Shown piece by piece: positions 17,776 to 26,124 of a stretch of DNA of 64,000 nt. Every line of letters begins with the position of its first letter. The stretch's first letter is position 1. A program made the translations under genes and the position numbers. The notes below the pieces were generated by a model, which was given only the letters and a program-made list of their open reading frames with translations, did not search any database and was not told the DNA's origin. This DNA comes from Aureimonas sp. SA4125 (GTDB taxonomy: Bacteria > Pseudomonadota > Alphaproteobacteria > Rhizobiales > Rhizobiaceae). Location: positions 1 through 64,000 of the forward strand of contig NZ_AP025033.1 of the NCBI RefSeq assembly GCF_019973775.1, in the 5' to 3' direction.

Positions 17776-18579
17776 TCAGTTTGCTACCATCTCGGCTGGT
17801 AGGTCCTGGCCAAAGTATTTCTTGTAGATCGTATTGAGCTTTCCGTTCTTCAGATTGGTGTCGACGAAGCCGTCGATTGTCGCCTGGAATGCTGCGTCAC
17901 CTTTGCGAAGACCAATGGCCATCGGGTAGGCGTTCAGCTCCATCTTAATCTCCAGTCCCAGACCTGGGCTTTGCGTGGCGACGGCCTGAGCGGTTGAGAG
18001 CGCTGCTGCGAACACCTTCTGCTGTCCCGTCGCCATCGCCGTGTTGGTGGTGGATTCATCCTCGTAACGGACGATGCTGGCGTCGCTGTCGCTGCTCTTG
18101 ATCAGCTTGGTCAGCTCCATGTCGGCCGTGGTGCCTCTCGCGACGGCGACTTCCAACCCGGCGAGATCGGCGGCTGCTTTGATGTTGGTGTCCTTCGGGC
18201 CGGAGATCACGACCGGGATAACGCCATACGGCTTGGAGTAGTCGATGACCTTCTTGCGCTCCTCGGTGACCGAGAACGATGCGATCACCACGTCGGCGCG
18301 GTTCGAGAGCAGGAACGGCACGCGGTTCGCGCCGGATACGGGCACGATCTCGAGCTTCACCCCAAGGTCTTCGGCGAGAAGCTTCGCGGTCTCGACGTCG
18401 GAGCCGGTCTCTGTGGCGGTGCCGTCGAGCATGCCGTAGGGCGGATGGCTGACGTCAACGGCGACGATGATGCTGCCACGTGCTTTGATATCGGACAGGG
18501 TGGCGGCAAGTGCCGTCCCCACGGACGCAACGAGGCTGGCCGCAAGAACGATGCTCGCCAGAAGTGATGTCTTGGACAT
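17776..18579 (-). CDS. ABC transporter substrate-binding protein (polar amino acid type)
   Basis: This 267-residue periplasmic binding protein of the SBP_bac_3 family begins with a signal peptide (MSKTSLLASIVLAASLVASV, cleavage near ALAA). Family marks include GSIIVAVDVSHPPYGMLDG, ADVVIASFSVTEERKKVIDYSKPYG and a C-terminal FVDTNLKNGKLNTIYKKYFG. The start at 18579 is preceded by GGGAGG; an upstream Met at 18594 lacks one. It is the last gene of a four-gene importer operon read leftwards. Its position opposite a sugar-acid-type dehydratase suggests the ligand may be a carboxylated compound rather than an amino acid, but that is inference. Confidence 0.88.
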   Translation of the reverse strand: MSKTSLLASIVLAASLVASVGTALAATLSDIKARGSIIVAVDVSHPPYGMLDGTATETGSDVETAKLLAEDLGVKLEIVPVSGANRVPFLLSNRADVVIASFSVTEERKKVIDYSKPYGVIPVVISGPKDTNIKAAADLAGLEVAVARGTTADMELTKLIKSSDSDASIVRYEDESTTNTAMATGQQKVFAAALSTAQAVATQSPGLGLEIKMELNAYPMAIGLRKGDAAFQATIDGFVDTNLKNGKLNTIYKKYFGQDLPAEMVAN

Positions 18580-18625
18580 GGTGTATCCTCCCATTATGCC
18601 ACGCCCGGAATGGACGCGGAAACCG

Positions 18626-19399
18626 TCAAAGGCCGTTGCCGACGAACTGCCGGAGCTCAGGTGTCGCCGGGTCGGCCAGCATCTTGCCGTCGCCCTTTTC
18701 CCAGACGCGACCCTCGTGCATGAACACGATCTGGTCCGCGACCTTCGCGGCGAACGCCATCTCGTGGGTCACCAGCACCATGGTCATGCCGCTCGCCGCT
18801 AGCTTGGCGATCACCTTGAGCACCTCTCCCGTTAGTTCCGGATCGAGGGCCGACGTAATTTCGTCGAAGAGCATCAGGCGCGGTCGCATCGCTAGCGACC
18901 GCGCGATCGCGACCCGCTGCTGCTGGCCTCCGGAGAGCTGCTCCGGATAGTTCTGGGCCTTCTCCGAAAGCCCAACCTGCTCAAGCACTTCGGCAGCGAG
19001 TTCCCCGACGGCCGCACCCTTCAACCCGTTCACCTTGCGAGGTGCGAGTGTGACGTTCTCTTCGACCGTCAGGTGCGGGAAAAGGTTGTAGCTTTGGAAG
19101 ACGATGCCGACCTCCTTACGCAGGTCGCGCAGGTCGAAGTCGCGCGCGAGAAGGTCACGCCCGCATACAGTCAACTGGCCCGCGTTGATCTTTTCGAGCC
19201 CGTTGATGCAGCGCAGCGCCGTGCTTTTGCCGGACCCGCTCTTGCCGATCAGGGCGACCACCTGTCCCTCGTTGATGTCGAGTGTGATGCCCTTGAGAAC
19301 CTCGAGGGCGCCGAAGCTTTTGCGGACCTCGTCGAAGCGGACGAGCGGGACGCTGGTCGATGCGAGGGGGTCGCTCGAGGTCTGGGTCAGCATGTCCAT
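18626..19399 (-). CDS. ABC transporter ATP-binding protein (polar amino acid type)
   Basis: This 257-residue ATPase belongs to the GlnQ/HisP family. Walker A is ALIGKSGSGKSTAL, the Q loop VGIVFQSYNLFPHLTVEENV, the signature LSGGQQQRVAIARSLAM and Walker B RLMLFDEITSALDPE. Note EITSALD where most relatives have EPTSALD. The start at 19399 overlaps the stop of the upstream permease by one base (TGATG), showing translational coupling; a longer frame reaching 19690 is a shadow of that permease. Confidence 0.9.
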   Translation of the reverse strand: MDMLTQTSSDPLASTSVPLVRFDEVRKSFGALEVLKGITLDINEGQVVALIGKSGSGKSTALRCINGLEKINAGQLTVCGRDLLARDFDLRDLRKEVGIVFQSYNLFPHLTVEENVTLAPRKVNGLKGAAVGELAAEVLEQVGLSEKAQNYPEQLSGGQQQRVAIARSLAMRPRLMLFDEITSALDPELTGEVLKVIAKLAASGMTMVLVTHEMAFAAKVADQIVFMHEGRVWEKGDGKMLADPATPELRQFVGNGL

Positions 19400-20049
19400 C
19401 ACTCCGGGACTCGATGAAGGCGACGCTCGAACCGCCGGGCGAATACCGACATCGGGAAGCAGATCGCGAAGTAGATGAGGGCGGCCAGCGTGAAGACGAC
19501 AAAGGGGTTGAACGTCGAGTTGTTGATGACCTTTGCCGAGTAGGTGAGGTCGATGAAGCCGATGACGACCGAGTACGACGTGTTCTTCACAATTTGGACC
19601 ATGAAGCCGACAGTGGGCGGCACGGCGATGCGCAGTGCTTGCGGCAAGATGACGAAGACGAAACGCTGGTACGAGGTAAGCGCGAGGCATTCACCGGCTT
19701 CCCACTGGGTCGTCGGCACCGACTGGAGGCAGCCCTTCCAGATCTCGCCGAGGAAGGCGCTGGAGTAGAGCGTCATTGCCATGCCCGCGGCGACCAGTGC
19801 CGACACGTTGTAGCCGTAGATGCTCATGCCGAAGTAGACCACGAACATGAGTACTGGGAGCGGGATGCCCTGGACGAGCTGTACATAGAGGCTGGCGGTA
19901 CGCGATATCCAGCGCTTGCGAGCGGCGCGGGCCATGGCGAGGGGAAGGCCGAGGACCGTGCCCCCAACGAAGCCGAGTAGAGACAGGACGATGGTCCAAA
20001 TGGCGCCCTGGAAGATGTAGAGAATCTGGTCGATCGTCAGGCCGAACAT
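19399..20049 (-). CDS. ABC transporter permease (polar amino acid type)
   Basis: This 216-residue inner-membrane permease of the HisM/GlnP family has five or so membrane segments and the EAA-type loop GECLALTSYQRFVFVILPQALRIA split around Gly/Leu contacts (quoted in part: GECLALTSYQRFVFVILPQA). The Met at 20049 (MFGLTIDQILYIFQGAIWTI) is a typical start for the family; the frame continues further upstream without family similarity. Second gene of the importer operon. Confidence 0.87.
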   Translation of the reverse strand: MFGLTIDQILYIFQGAIWTIVLSLLGFVGGTVLGLPLAMARAARKRWISRTASLYVQLVQGIPLPVLMFVVYFGMSIYGYNVSALVAAGMAMTLYSSAFLGEIWKGCLQSVPTTQWEAGECLALTSYQRFVFVILPQALRIAVPPTVGFMVQIVKNTSYSVVIGFIDLTYSAKVINNSTFNPFVVFTLAALIYFAICFPMSVFARRFERRLHRVPE

Positions 20050-20098
20050 GCAAGGCTCCCCCGTTCGATGGCGGTGCGGACGGACGTGCGCGGCCCGG

Positions 20099-20782
20099 TC
20101 ACAGCGGCGTCCGAAGACGGCGAAGGCGCGGGAAAGCCAGGTTCGCCACGCCATGCAGCAGGAAGCGCAGGGCGGTCGCCATGATCAGGTAGAGCACGGC
20201 GATGACGATGTAGACCTCGAACCCGCGGAACGTGAAGGACTGGATCTGGTAGGCGACGCCCGTCAATTCCTCGGCCGAGATCTGCGACATGATCGAGGTC
20301 GCGAGCATCATCAGAATGAACTGGCTGACGAGCGCCGGGTAGACGCGCTCTGCGGCCTGCGGGAGCTGGATGTTCCAGAAGAGCTGGCTGCGGCTCATGG
20401 CAAGGCAGGAGCCTGCTTCAAGCTGGCCGCCGTGCACGCTCTGGAAGCCTGCCCGCATGATCTCGGCGGTGTAGGCGCCGACGTTGATGACGAGGGCGAT
20501 GACGGCAGCGTTCGTCGGGCCGATCCGGGCGCCGAGAATGGCGAGTCCGAAGAAAAGCCAGAACACCTGGATGATAAGGGGCGTGTTGCGGATGCCCTCG
20601 ACGTAGACCGTGACGATCCGCTGGACCCATCGCGGCCCGTATAGACGACCCACCGCGCAGGCGGTGCCAAGGGCGAAGCCGGGGATGATCGAGATGACCG
20701 TCATCCAAATTGTCAGCCATACGCCGTTGGCGAGTTCGCTGTAATAGTCCGGTAGAAAGCTAAAATCAAAGACGTAAGACAA
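20099..20782 (-). CDS. ABC transporter permease (polar amino acid type)
   Basis: This 227-residue permease opens MSYVFDFSFLPDYYSELANG and carries the transport motif GSCLAMSRSQLFWNIQLPQA (about 128-147) typical of HisQ/GlnP proteins. It is the first gene of the importer operon and is divergent from the dehydratase gene at 21.0 kb. Together with the second permease it would form the heterodimeric channel. Confidence 0.87.
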   Translation of the reverse strand: MSYVFDFSFLPDYYSELANGVWLTIWMTVISIIPGFALGTACAVGRLYGPRWVQRIVTVYVEGIRNTPLIIQVFWLFFGLAILGARIGPTNAAVIALVINVGAYTAEIMRAGFQSVHGGQLEAGSCLAMSRSQLFWNIQLPQAAERVYPALVSQFILMMLATSIMSQISAEELTGVAYQIQSFTFRGFEVYIVIAVLYLIMATALRFLLHGVANLAFPRLRRLRTPL

Positions 20783-21023
20783 GACGATTCCTCACGCAGG
20801 ATGTAATCCTGCGGCGCTACAGTCTGCGGTGTAGATGGAAATCCATCATGGCGACTTGGCGACAGCGTCTAGCAGGCCAATTCCTCTTTGCACAACATGC
20901 AACCTCCTCCCAAAGGCCTGTCATCCGAAATCAATTCGACTTGACAAAATCATGGCTAACATGGATGGCTATTGCTTGCAATAGCCATTTTGAACGCGTC
21001 CAAGCCACCCGAGGAAATGCCTG
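20783..21023. promoter_or_regulatory. Divergent promoter region of importer and dehydratase
   Basis: The 241-base spacer separates two divergent operons. It contains an 11-bp perfect inverted repeat at 20965-20988 that is a good candidate operator for the GntR-family regulator encoded after the dehydratase gene. Confidence 0.55.
20965..20988. promoter_or_regulatory. Candidate operator, perfect 11-bp inverted repeat
   Basis: ATGGCTATTGC (20965-20975) is the exact reverse complement of GCAATAGCCAT (20978-20988), separated by TT. It lies 36 bases before the dehydratase start, a position where a bound regulator would block or modulate transcription. Binding by the nearby GntR protein is inferred. 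Confidence 0.55.
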
Positions 21024-22556
21024 ATGTCTGCCATTACAGCGTCCCTGCCTGCCATCCGTCTCAATGCGAAAGACAATGTGGCAGTCGCGAGATCGGCCAT
21101 CACCGCCGGCGAGAACGCAGGCGGCCTGCTCGCTACGACGGAGGTCCCGGCTGGACACAAGCTGGCCCTCGGACCCATCGCCAAAGGCAGCGACGTCGTG
21201 AAGTACGGTCAGGTGATCGGCTTCGCAACGCGGGACATCCTCTCCGGGGAGCACGTCCATCTCCAGAACATGGCGATGCACGACAGTGCCGTCGTTCACC
21301 AGTTCGCCGCCGACGCCCAACCCACCCCACTCCTGCCGGTATCCGAGCGGCGCACCTTCATGGGCTACAAGCGCTCGGACGGTCAGGTCGGCACGCGCAA
21401 CTACATCGGCATCATCTCGTCGGTGAATTGCTCGGCTACGGTCTCAAAGGCCATCGCCGACCACTACAACCGCGGTGGCGGGCTTGCGGGTTTTTCGAAC
21501 GTCGACGGCGTCGTCGCGCTCACGCACGGCACCGGATGCGCCATCAACATGAAGACGGAGGGCTACCTCTACCTAACCCGCGTCCTCAGCGGCTATGCGC
21601 GCAACCCGAACTTCGCCGGCATCCTGATGATTGGGCTCGGCTGCGAGACGAACCAGATCAGCTTCATCACCGAGAAGTACGGCCTCGAGGAAGGACCGTT
21701 CCTCAGGACGATGACGATCCAGAATCTCGGCGGTACCCGCAAGACCGTGGAGGCCGCGTCCGCGATCATCGACGGGATGCTACCTGCCATCAACGCCATG
21801 GAGCGGACCGCGCAGCCGCTCTCCGGCCTGAAGCTGGCGTTGCAATGTGGAGGGTCGGACGGCTACTCCGGAATCTCAGCCAACCCCGCGCTTGGCCTCG
21901 CCTCGGACCTGCTCGTCCAGCACGGCGGCACGGCTGTTCTGTCCGAGACCCCGGAGATCTACGGTGCCGAGCACCTGCTGACACGCCGGGCGACCTCGCC
22001 TGCCGTCGCGCAGAAGCTTATGGACCGAATTGACTGGTGGCAGGGCTACACAGAGCGCCACGGCGCCGAACTGAACAACAATCCCTCGCATGGCAACAAG
22101 GCGGGCGGCTTGACGACGATCTTGGAGAAGTCGCTCGGCGCCGTCGCCAAGGGTGGAACCATGCCGCTGGAAGCCGTCTACGAGTACGCCGAGCCGATCG
22201 ACAGGACGGGCTTCGTGTTCATGGACACGCCCGGCTACGACCCGGTCGCGGTGACCGGCCAGGTGGCGGGCGGCTGCAACATGATCGTATTCACCACGGG
22301 GCGCGGCTCGGTTTCCGGCTTCAAGCCCGCGCCTTGCATCAAGGTGGCGACCAACACCGCCATGTTCGAGCATATGGATGAGGACATGGACATCAACACT
22401 GGCGGCATCGTTACGGGCGACGACACGATCGAGGCGGCGGGGCACCGGATCTTCGAGAGGGTGATCGCCGTGGCGTCCGGCGAGAAAACCATGAGCGAGA
22501 CCTACGACTACGGGGACAATGAGTTCGTGCCCTGGCAGCTCGGCGCGGTCACCTGA
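21024..22556 (+). CDS. UxaA/GarD-family hydro-lyase (altronate/galactarate dehydratase type)
   Basis: This 510-residue protein combines the two domains of full-length altronate dehydratases: an N-terminal SAF domain (about 10-95, with AGGLLATTEVPAGHKLALGP) and the large catalytic domain (about 110-505, with GYKRSDGQVGTRNYIGIISS, GLGCETNQI and LQCGGSDGYSGISANPALGL). The family removes water from sugar acids using a divalent metal. A polar-amino-acid-type importer is divergent and a GntR regulator follows, so the three probably form one uptake-and-dehydration unit. Which hexonate or other hydroxy acid is used cannot be decided; no accompanying oxidoreductase or aldolase is present. Confidence 0.85.
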   Translation: MSAITASLPAIRLNAKDNVAVARSAITAGENAGGLLATTEVPAGHKLALGPIAKGSDVVKYGQVIGFATRDILSGEHVHLQNMAMHDSAVVHQFAADAQPTPLLPVSERRTFMGYKRSDGQVGTRNYIGIISSVNCSATVSKAIADHYNRGGGLAGFSNVDGVVALTHGTGCAINMKTEGYLYLTRVLSGYARNPNFAGILMIGLGCETNQISFITEKYGLEEGPFLRTMTIQNLGGTRKTVEAASAIIDGMLPAINAMERTAQPLSGLKLALQCGGSDGYSGISANPALGLASDLLVQHGGTAVLSETPEIYGAEHLLTRRATSPAVAQKLMDRIDWWQGYTERHGAELNNNPSHGNKAGGLTTILEKSLGAVAKGGTMPLEAVYEYAEPIDRTGFVFMDTPGYDPVAVTGQVAGGCNMIVFTTGRGSVSGFKPAPCIKVATNTAMFEHMDEDMDINTGGIVTGDDTIEAAGHRIFERVIAVASGEKTMSETYDYGDNEFVPWQLGAVT

Positions 22557-22658
22557 TCGCCACGTCCTCCGCGTGTTTCGACACGTCGTGACAGCAGACG
22601 GACTTCGATCTACCACTTCGGTCGAGATCGACATGATTAGAGAACGGATGAGCAGACA

Positions 22659-23636
22659 TTGGTCGTGTTGGAGCGTAAGCCAGCCTATGCGAGCATGACG
22701 GAGACGCTTCGGGCGAGCATGGCCCGCGGAAGCATTCCCGCCGGAACCGTGATCCTGGAAAGCCACCTCGCGACTCTATTCAACTCCAGTCGCGCGCCCG
22801 TTCGGCAGGCGTTGGCGACCTTGGAGAACGAGGGACTCGTCGGCCGCTTCGCTGGACGGGGCCTGGTCGTTGGCCCAGGTTCTTCGCCATCGCGCATACC
22901 GATCACCAGGGAGATGCTGGTGCCGACACCGACCGATGGCCTATTGCCGGACGTCGACCCCGCCGACGCCATCTACTACGCGGTCGAGCGCGACATCATC
23001 CTGCACTCGCTGTTCGGTCGGTACCGCGTCAACGAACTGGCGCTCGCGCGCACGTACGACATCAGCCGCCTCGCCGCGCGCAACATTCTACTGCGGGCCC
23101 AAGGAGTCGGGATCGTCGGGAAGGGCGAGAAGTCGCACTGGTGGATCGTTCCGCTGAACCTCGATCGCATGGCGGCCCTTTACGAGCTTCGGGCGATTCT
23201 CGAGCCTGTAGCGCTCGGCAACGCGGCGGCGCGCATTCCTATGGCGCTCGTGGACGAGGTCGCCGAACGCCACCGTGCGGCAATCATGCGCTTTCCGGAG
23301 GTCGACATCGCGACGCTGGACGAGCTCGAGGACGACATCCATGTAAAACTGCTTGGGCACTCGACCAACCCAGAAATTATCGAGGCGTTGAAACGTGGCA
23401 GAGCGCTGTTCGTGTCGACCAAGCATATCCAGATTGCTCTACGCCGCTCGGCGCTGATCGACCCGTTTCTAGACGAACACCTTACGGTCGTGGAGGCAGT
23501 ACGCGAGGATCGCATCGATGCCGCCAAGCAGGCACTCCATGACCACCTGCGGTCATCCAACGCAAAGTCTCTGCGAAATCTGGCGAGCTTCAACGAGACT
23601 CAGAAGGCCGAACCGGTCGACTACATCCTCACTTAG
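22659..23636 (+). CDS. GntR-family regulator with two winged-helix domains
   Basis: The protein has up to 325 residues. Residues about 10-75 form a GntR winged helix (GSIPAGTVILESHLATLFNS, then SRAPVRQALATLENEGLVGR). Residues about 105-170 form a second, more divergent winged helix (VERDIILHSLFGRYRVNELA, then YDISRLAARNILLRAQGVGI). A FCD-like ligand domain follows (about 180-300, with LYELRAILEPVALGNAAARI). Most FadR-type GntR proteins have one winged helix and about 240 residues. The start used is TTG 22659; GTG 22665 or ATG 22692 are possible. It lies about 100 bases after the dehydratase gene and probably controls it. Confidence 0.8.
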   Translation: MVVLERKPAYASMTETLRASMARGSIPAGTVILESHLATLFNSSRAPVRQALATLENEGLVGRFAGRGLVVGPGSSPSRIPITREMLVPTPTDGLLPDVDPADAIYYAVERDIILHSLFGRYRVNELALARTYDISRLAARNILLRAQGVGIVGKGEKSHWWIVPLNLDRMAALYELRAILEPVALGNAAARIPMALVDEVAERHRAAIMRFPEVDIATLDELEDDIHVKLLGHSTNPEIIEALKRGRALFVSTKHIQIALRRSALIDPFLDEHLTVVEAVREDRIDAAKQALHDHLRSSNAKSLRNLASFNETQKAEPVDYILT

Positions 23637-24452
23637 TAGCTCTGCAGGTCTTAGCGCTAAAAGCAGTCAGTCCGCTTCCGGAGCGCCTTCGCTGATAATA
23701 ACTGCCATCTCGCGATCAAATCTTCTTAGAGCCCGATTCAGAAGTTTCTCAAGCGTAGCAATATCTTGCGGTTCGCCGGGTAAGCATGCGGATGGAGGCG
23801 ATCAGCGCCCATGCGGTTGAAGAGGAGACGGAAGTTTCCCAGTCTTTTGCGAGGCGGCGGCATCGTCCGAGCCACGCGAAAGTGCGCTCGACGACCCACC
23901 GTCGAGGCAGGATCTCGAAGCCTTTGGCGACATCTGATCGCTTGATGATCTCGATGGTCCAGTCGCCATGGCGGGCGATCGCGTCGCGCAGTTTCTGCCC
24001 GGCGTAACCGCCATCGGCGAAGACATGGCGCAGCCACGGGAAACGCCGGCGTATCGCCTTGAACATCGACGGCGCCGTCCCGGTCTTGAATATCGGCGGC
24101 ATGCACGAGAATCATGACCAGGAAGCCGCAGGTGTCGGTGAGGATATGGCGCTTGCGGCCCTTGATCTTCTTGCCGGCGTCATAGCCGCAAATCCCGCCG
24201 CTTTCCGTGGTTTTGACCGACTGGCTATCGATGACACCGGCACTGGGCGAGGCTTCGCGTCCTTCGATTTCGCGCAGGCTCATGACCAGCGCCATGTTGA
24301 TCGCATCGAACAGACCGGCATCGCGCCACGCGTAAAAATAGCGCCGCACCGTCGAAACCGGCGGAAAGCATTTGGGCAACAGCCGCCATGCACATCCGCT
24401 CGATGCGATGTAGAGCAAGGCGTTCACAACTTCGCGCATGTCCGCCGAGCGG

Positions 24453-25824
24453 CGGGTCGTGTCCGTCAACGTGGTGGAAATTGAGTGTAGCTGAAGCGGC
24501 TCCGTTTCAGGCGACTTCGGTGGAAATCTGTTCGGGTTTTGCAGTGTTGCCCATGGCCATGAGGTCGGCCATGGGTTCGGTCTGCATGTAGCGGTTCTGG
24601 ATCTGCCATTCGTCGTTGGCCTCGAGAAGGACGGCGCCGATGAGCCGGATGATGGATCCCTCGTTCGGGAAGATTCCGACGACGTCGGCACGCCGCTTCA
24701 CCTCCTTGTTCAGGCGCTCCAGGGAATTCGTCGAATGGATCCGGGTCCGGTGCTGACTGGGAAAATCCATGTGCGCCAGCACGTCGGTCTCGCTGTTGTC
24801 GATGAAGGCCCCGAGCTTTGGACACTTTCCCGAAGCTGGTCGGCGACGTGGCGCAGCGCCTGGCTGGCGCTAGCACGATCGGGCTGGGCGAAGGCTTGGC
24901 GCAGCGCGGCCGCCGCCATGCTCTGCTGCGCCTTCGGGACATACGACAGGGCGTTGCGCATCAATGCACCCGGCAGCGCTGCCAGGAGGCGCTGAACACC
25001 CGGCGAATGGCGGCTTTCAGCCCTTCGTGAGCATCCGAGATCACGAGCTTCACGCCGGACAGGCCGCGGCGCACGAGGCTCTTGAGGAAGCTCGACCAAA
25101 ACGTCTCCGCTTCCGAGGGGCCGATGTGAAGGCCGACGATCTCGCGCTTGCCGTCCGTGTTCACGGCCACGGCGATTATGGCGGCGACCGAAACGATGCG
25201 TCCACCCTCGCGCTGCTTCAGGTAGGTCGCATCCAGCCAGAGGTAGGGCCAGTCGCCAGTGAGAGGACGGTCGAGGAAGCCGCCGACGCGTTCGTCGATG
25301 TCTTTGCACAGCTTCGATACGGTGCTCTTGCCGATCCCCGACAGCCCCATGGCCTGTACCAGATCGTCGACCCGCCGGGTGGAAACGCCGCTGATCCAAG
25401 CTTCCTGAATGACGGCAACCAAGGCCTTCTCCGAGAGCTTTCTCGGCTCCAGGAACGGCGGGAAGTAGCTGCCCTGCCGAAGCTTGGGTATCGAAGCTGC
25501 AACGAGCCGAGCCGCGTGTCGAGCGAGCGGTCGCGGTAGCCATTGCGATAAGTCGCCCGTTCCTGCGTCCGTTCGTGGCGCCCGGCGCCGATCATGCCTT
25601 CAACGTCGACCTCCATAAGGAGCTGCATCACGCTCTCGGCTATCGTTCTCAGGAAATCGCCGTCCCCGGCTTTCGCAAAAAGCTCGGCAAGCGGTAGTCT
25701 GTCCTCGGTCATCGGGTTCTCCGGTCAGGTTGAAGTCTCGCAACTCCACCTTAGCCGCCCTATCCGGTGACCGCCTCAGCCACACCTTTCAATGTCGGAA
25801 TTTCCACCACGAGCGCGGACACTA
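24453..25824 (-). mobile_element. IS256-family element inserted in IS5 copy A
   Basis: The element is about 1372 bp with near-terminal inverted repeats: GTGTCCG....CGTGGTGGAAATT at 24459-24482 against its complement at 25799-25822 (20 of 24 positions). It is flanked by an 8-base duplication CCGAGCGG at 24445-24452 and 25825-25832, the length expected for IS256-family transposition. Comparison with copy B confirms a clean insertion. Confidence 0.85.
24507..25712 (-). pseudogene. IS256 (mutator)-family transposase with three frameshifts
   Basis: The reading starts MTEDRLPLAELFAKAGDGDF at 25712 and ends NTAKPEQISTEVA at 24507. The DDE region includes WPYLWLDATYLKQREGGRI and LVISDAHEGLKAAIRRVFSA, and the C-terminal part HRTRIHSTNSLERLNKEVKR. 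Three apparent one-base deletions break it: near 25500 (after LQL), near 24960 (after QRCRVH) and near 24830 (after HVADQLRE). The gene is therefore dead although the IS ends are intact. Confidence 0.85.
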
Positions 25825-26040
25825 CCGAGCGGCGCCGCCCTCCGCGTTTCGCGGCTGGGATAAACGGAGCCGTCACCATCCACTCCCGATCCGTCATATC
25901 GCTTGGATACCGCAACCCCTCCCGGCTATGCTCGCGCCGGGCAATACCAGACCATGCCATCGTTCACTCCATCTCCTCGCAAAGACGGCCTGAATCACAA
26001 CATACTGGTATTGCTCAACAACTTTCGGATCGGGCTCTTA

Positions 26041-26124
26041 GGCATTCCCAGGCAATAGGGTCAGCAGAGCATTGGCTTGCGGTTGGTCGTCTGCCGCCGT
26101 TGCCGAGAATTCCCTGTAAGGCAT
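26041..26124. other. Short gap between IS5 copy A and the carboxylase gene
   Basis: No gene or clear terminator is visible in these 84 bases, which form the 3' flank of the leftward carboxylase operon. Confidence 0.3.

Larger units (their letters stand above)
23738..25960 (-). pseudogene. IS5-family transposase of copy A, disrupted
   Basis: The N-terminal 44 codons are at 25829-25960 (MAWSGIARREHSREGLRYPS ... AAKRGGRRRS) and the rest resumes at about 24450 with ADMREVVNALLYIASSGCAW. Besides the IS256-type insertion, a 2-base deletion near 24070 (relative to copy B, which reads GATGTGCTCAAGG there) shifts the frame after AVDV. Both defects make it inactive. The downstream segment from FADGGYAGQKL to the end is intact in another frame (23749-24102). 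Confidence 0.88.
23729..26037 (-). mobile_element. IS5-family element (copy A), interrupted by an IS256-family element
   Basis: The ends GAGCCCGATTCAGAAGTTTC (left) and the matching inverted right end are flanked by TTA at 23726-23728 and 26038-26040. Without the inserted IS256-type element and its 8-base duplication it measures 929 bp, two bases shorter than the complete copy B at 50293-51223. Copy A and copy B are in opposite orientation. Confidence 0.88.
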
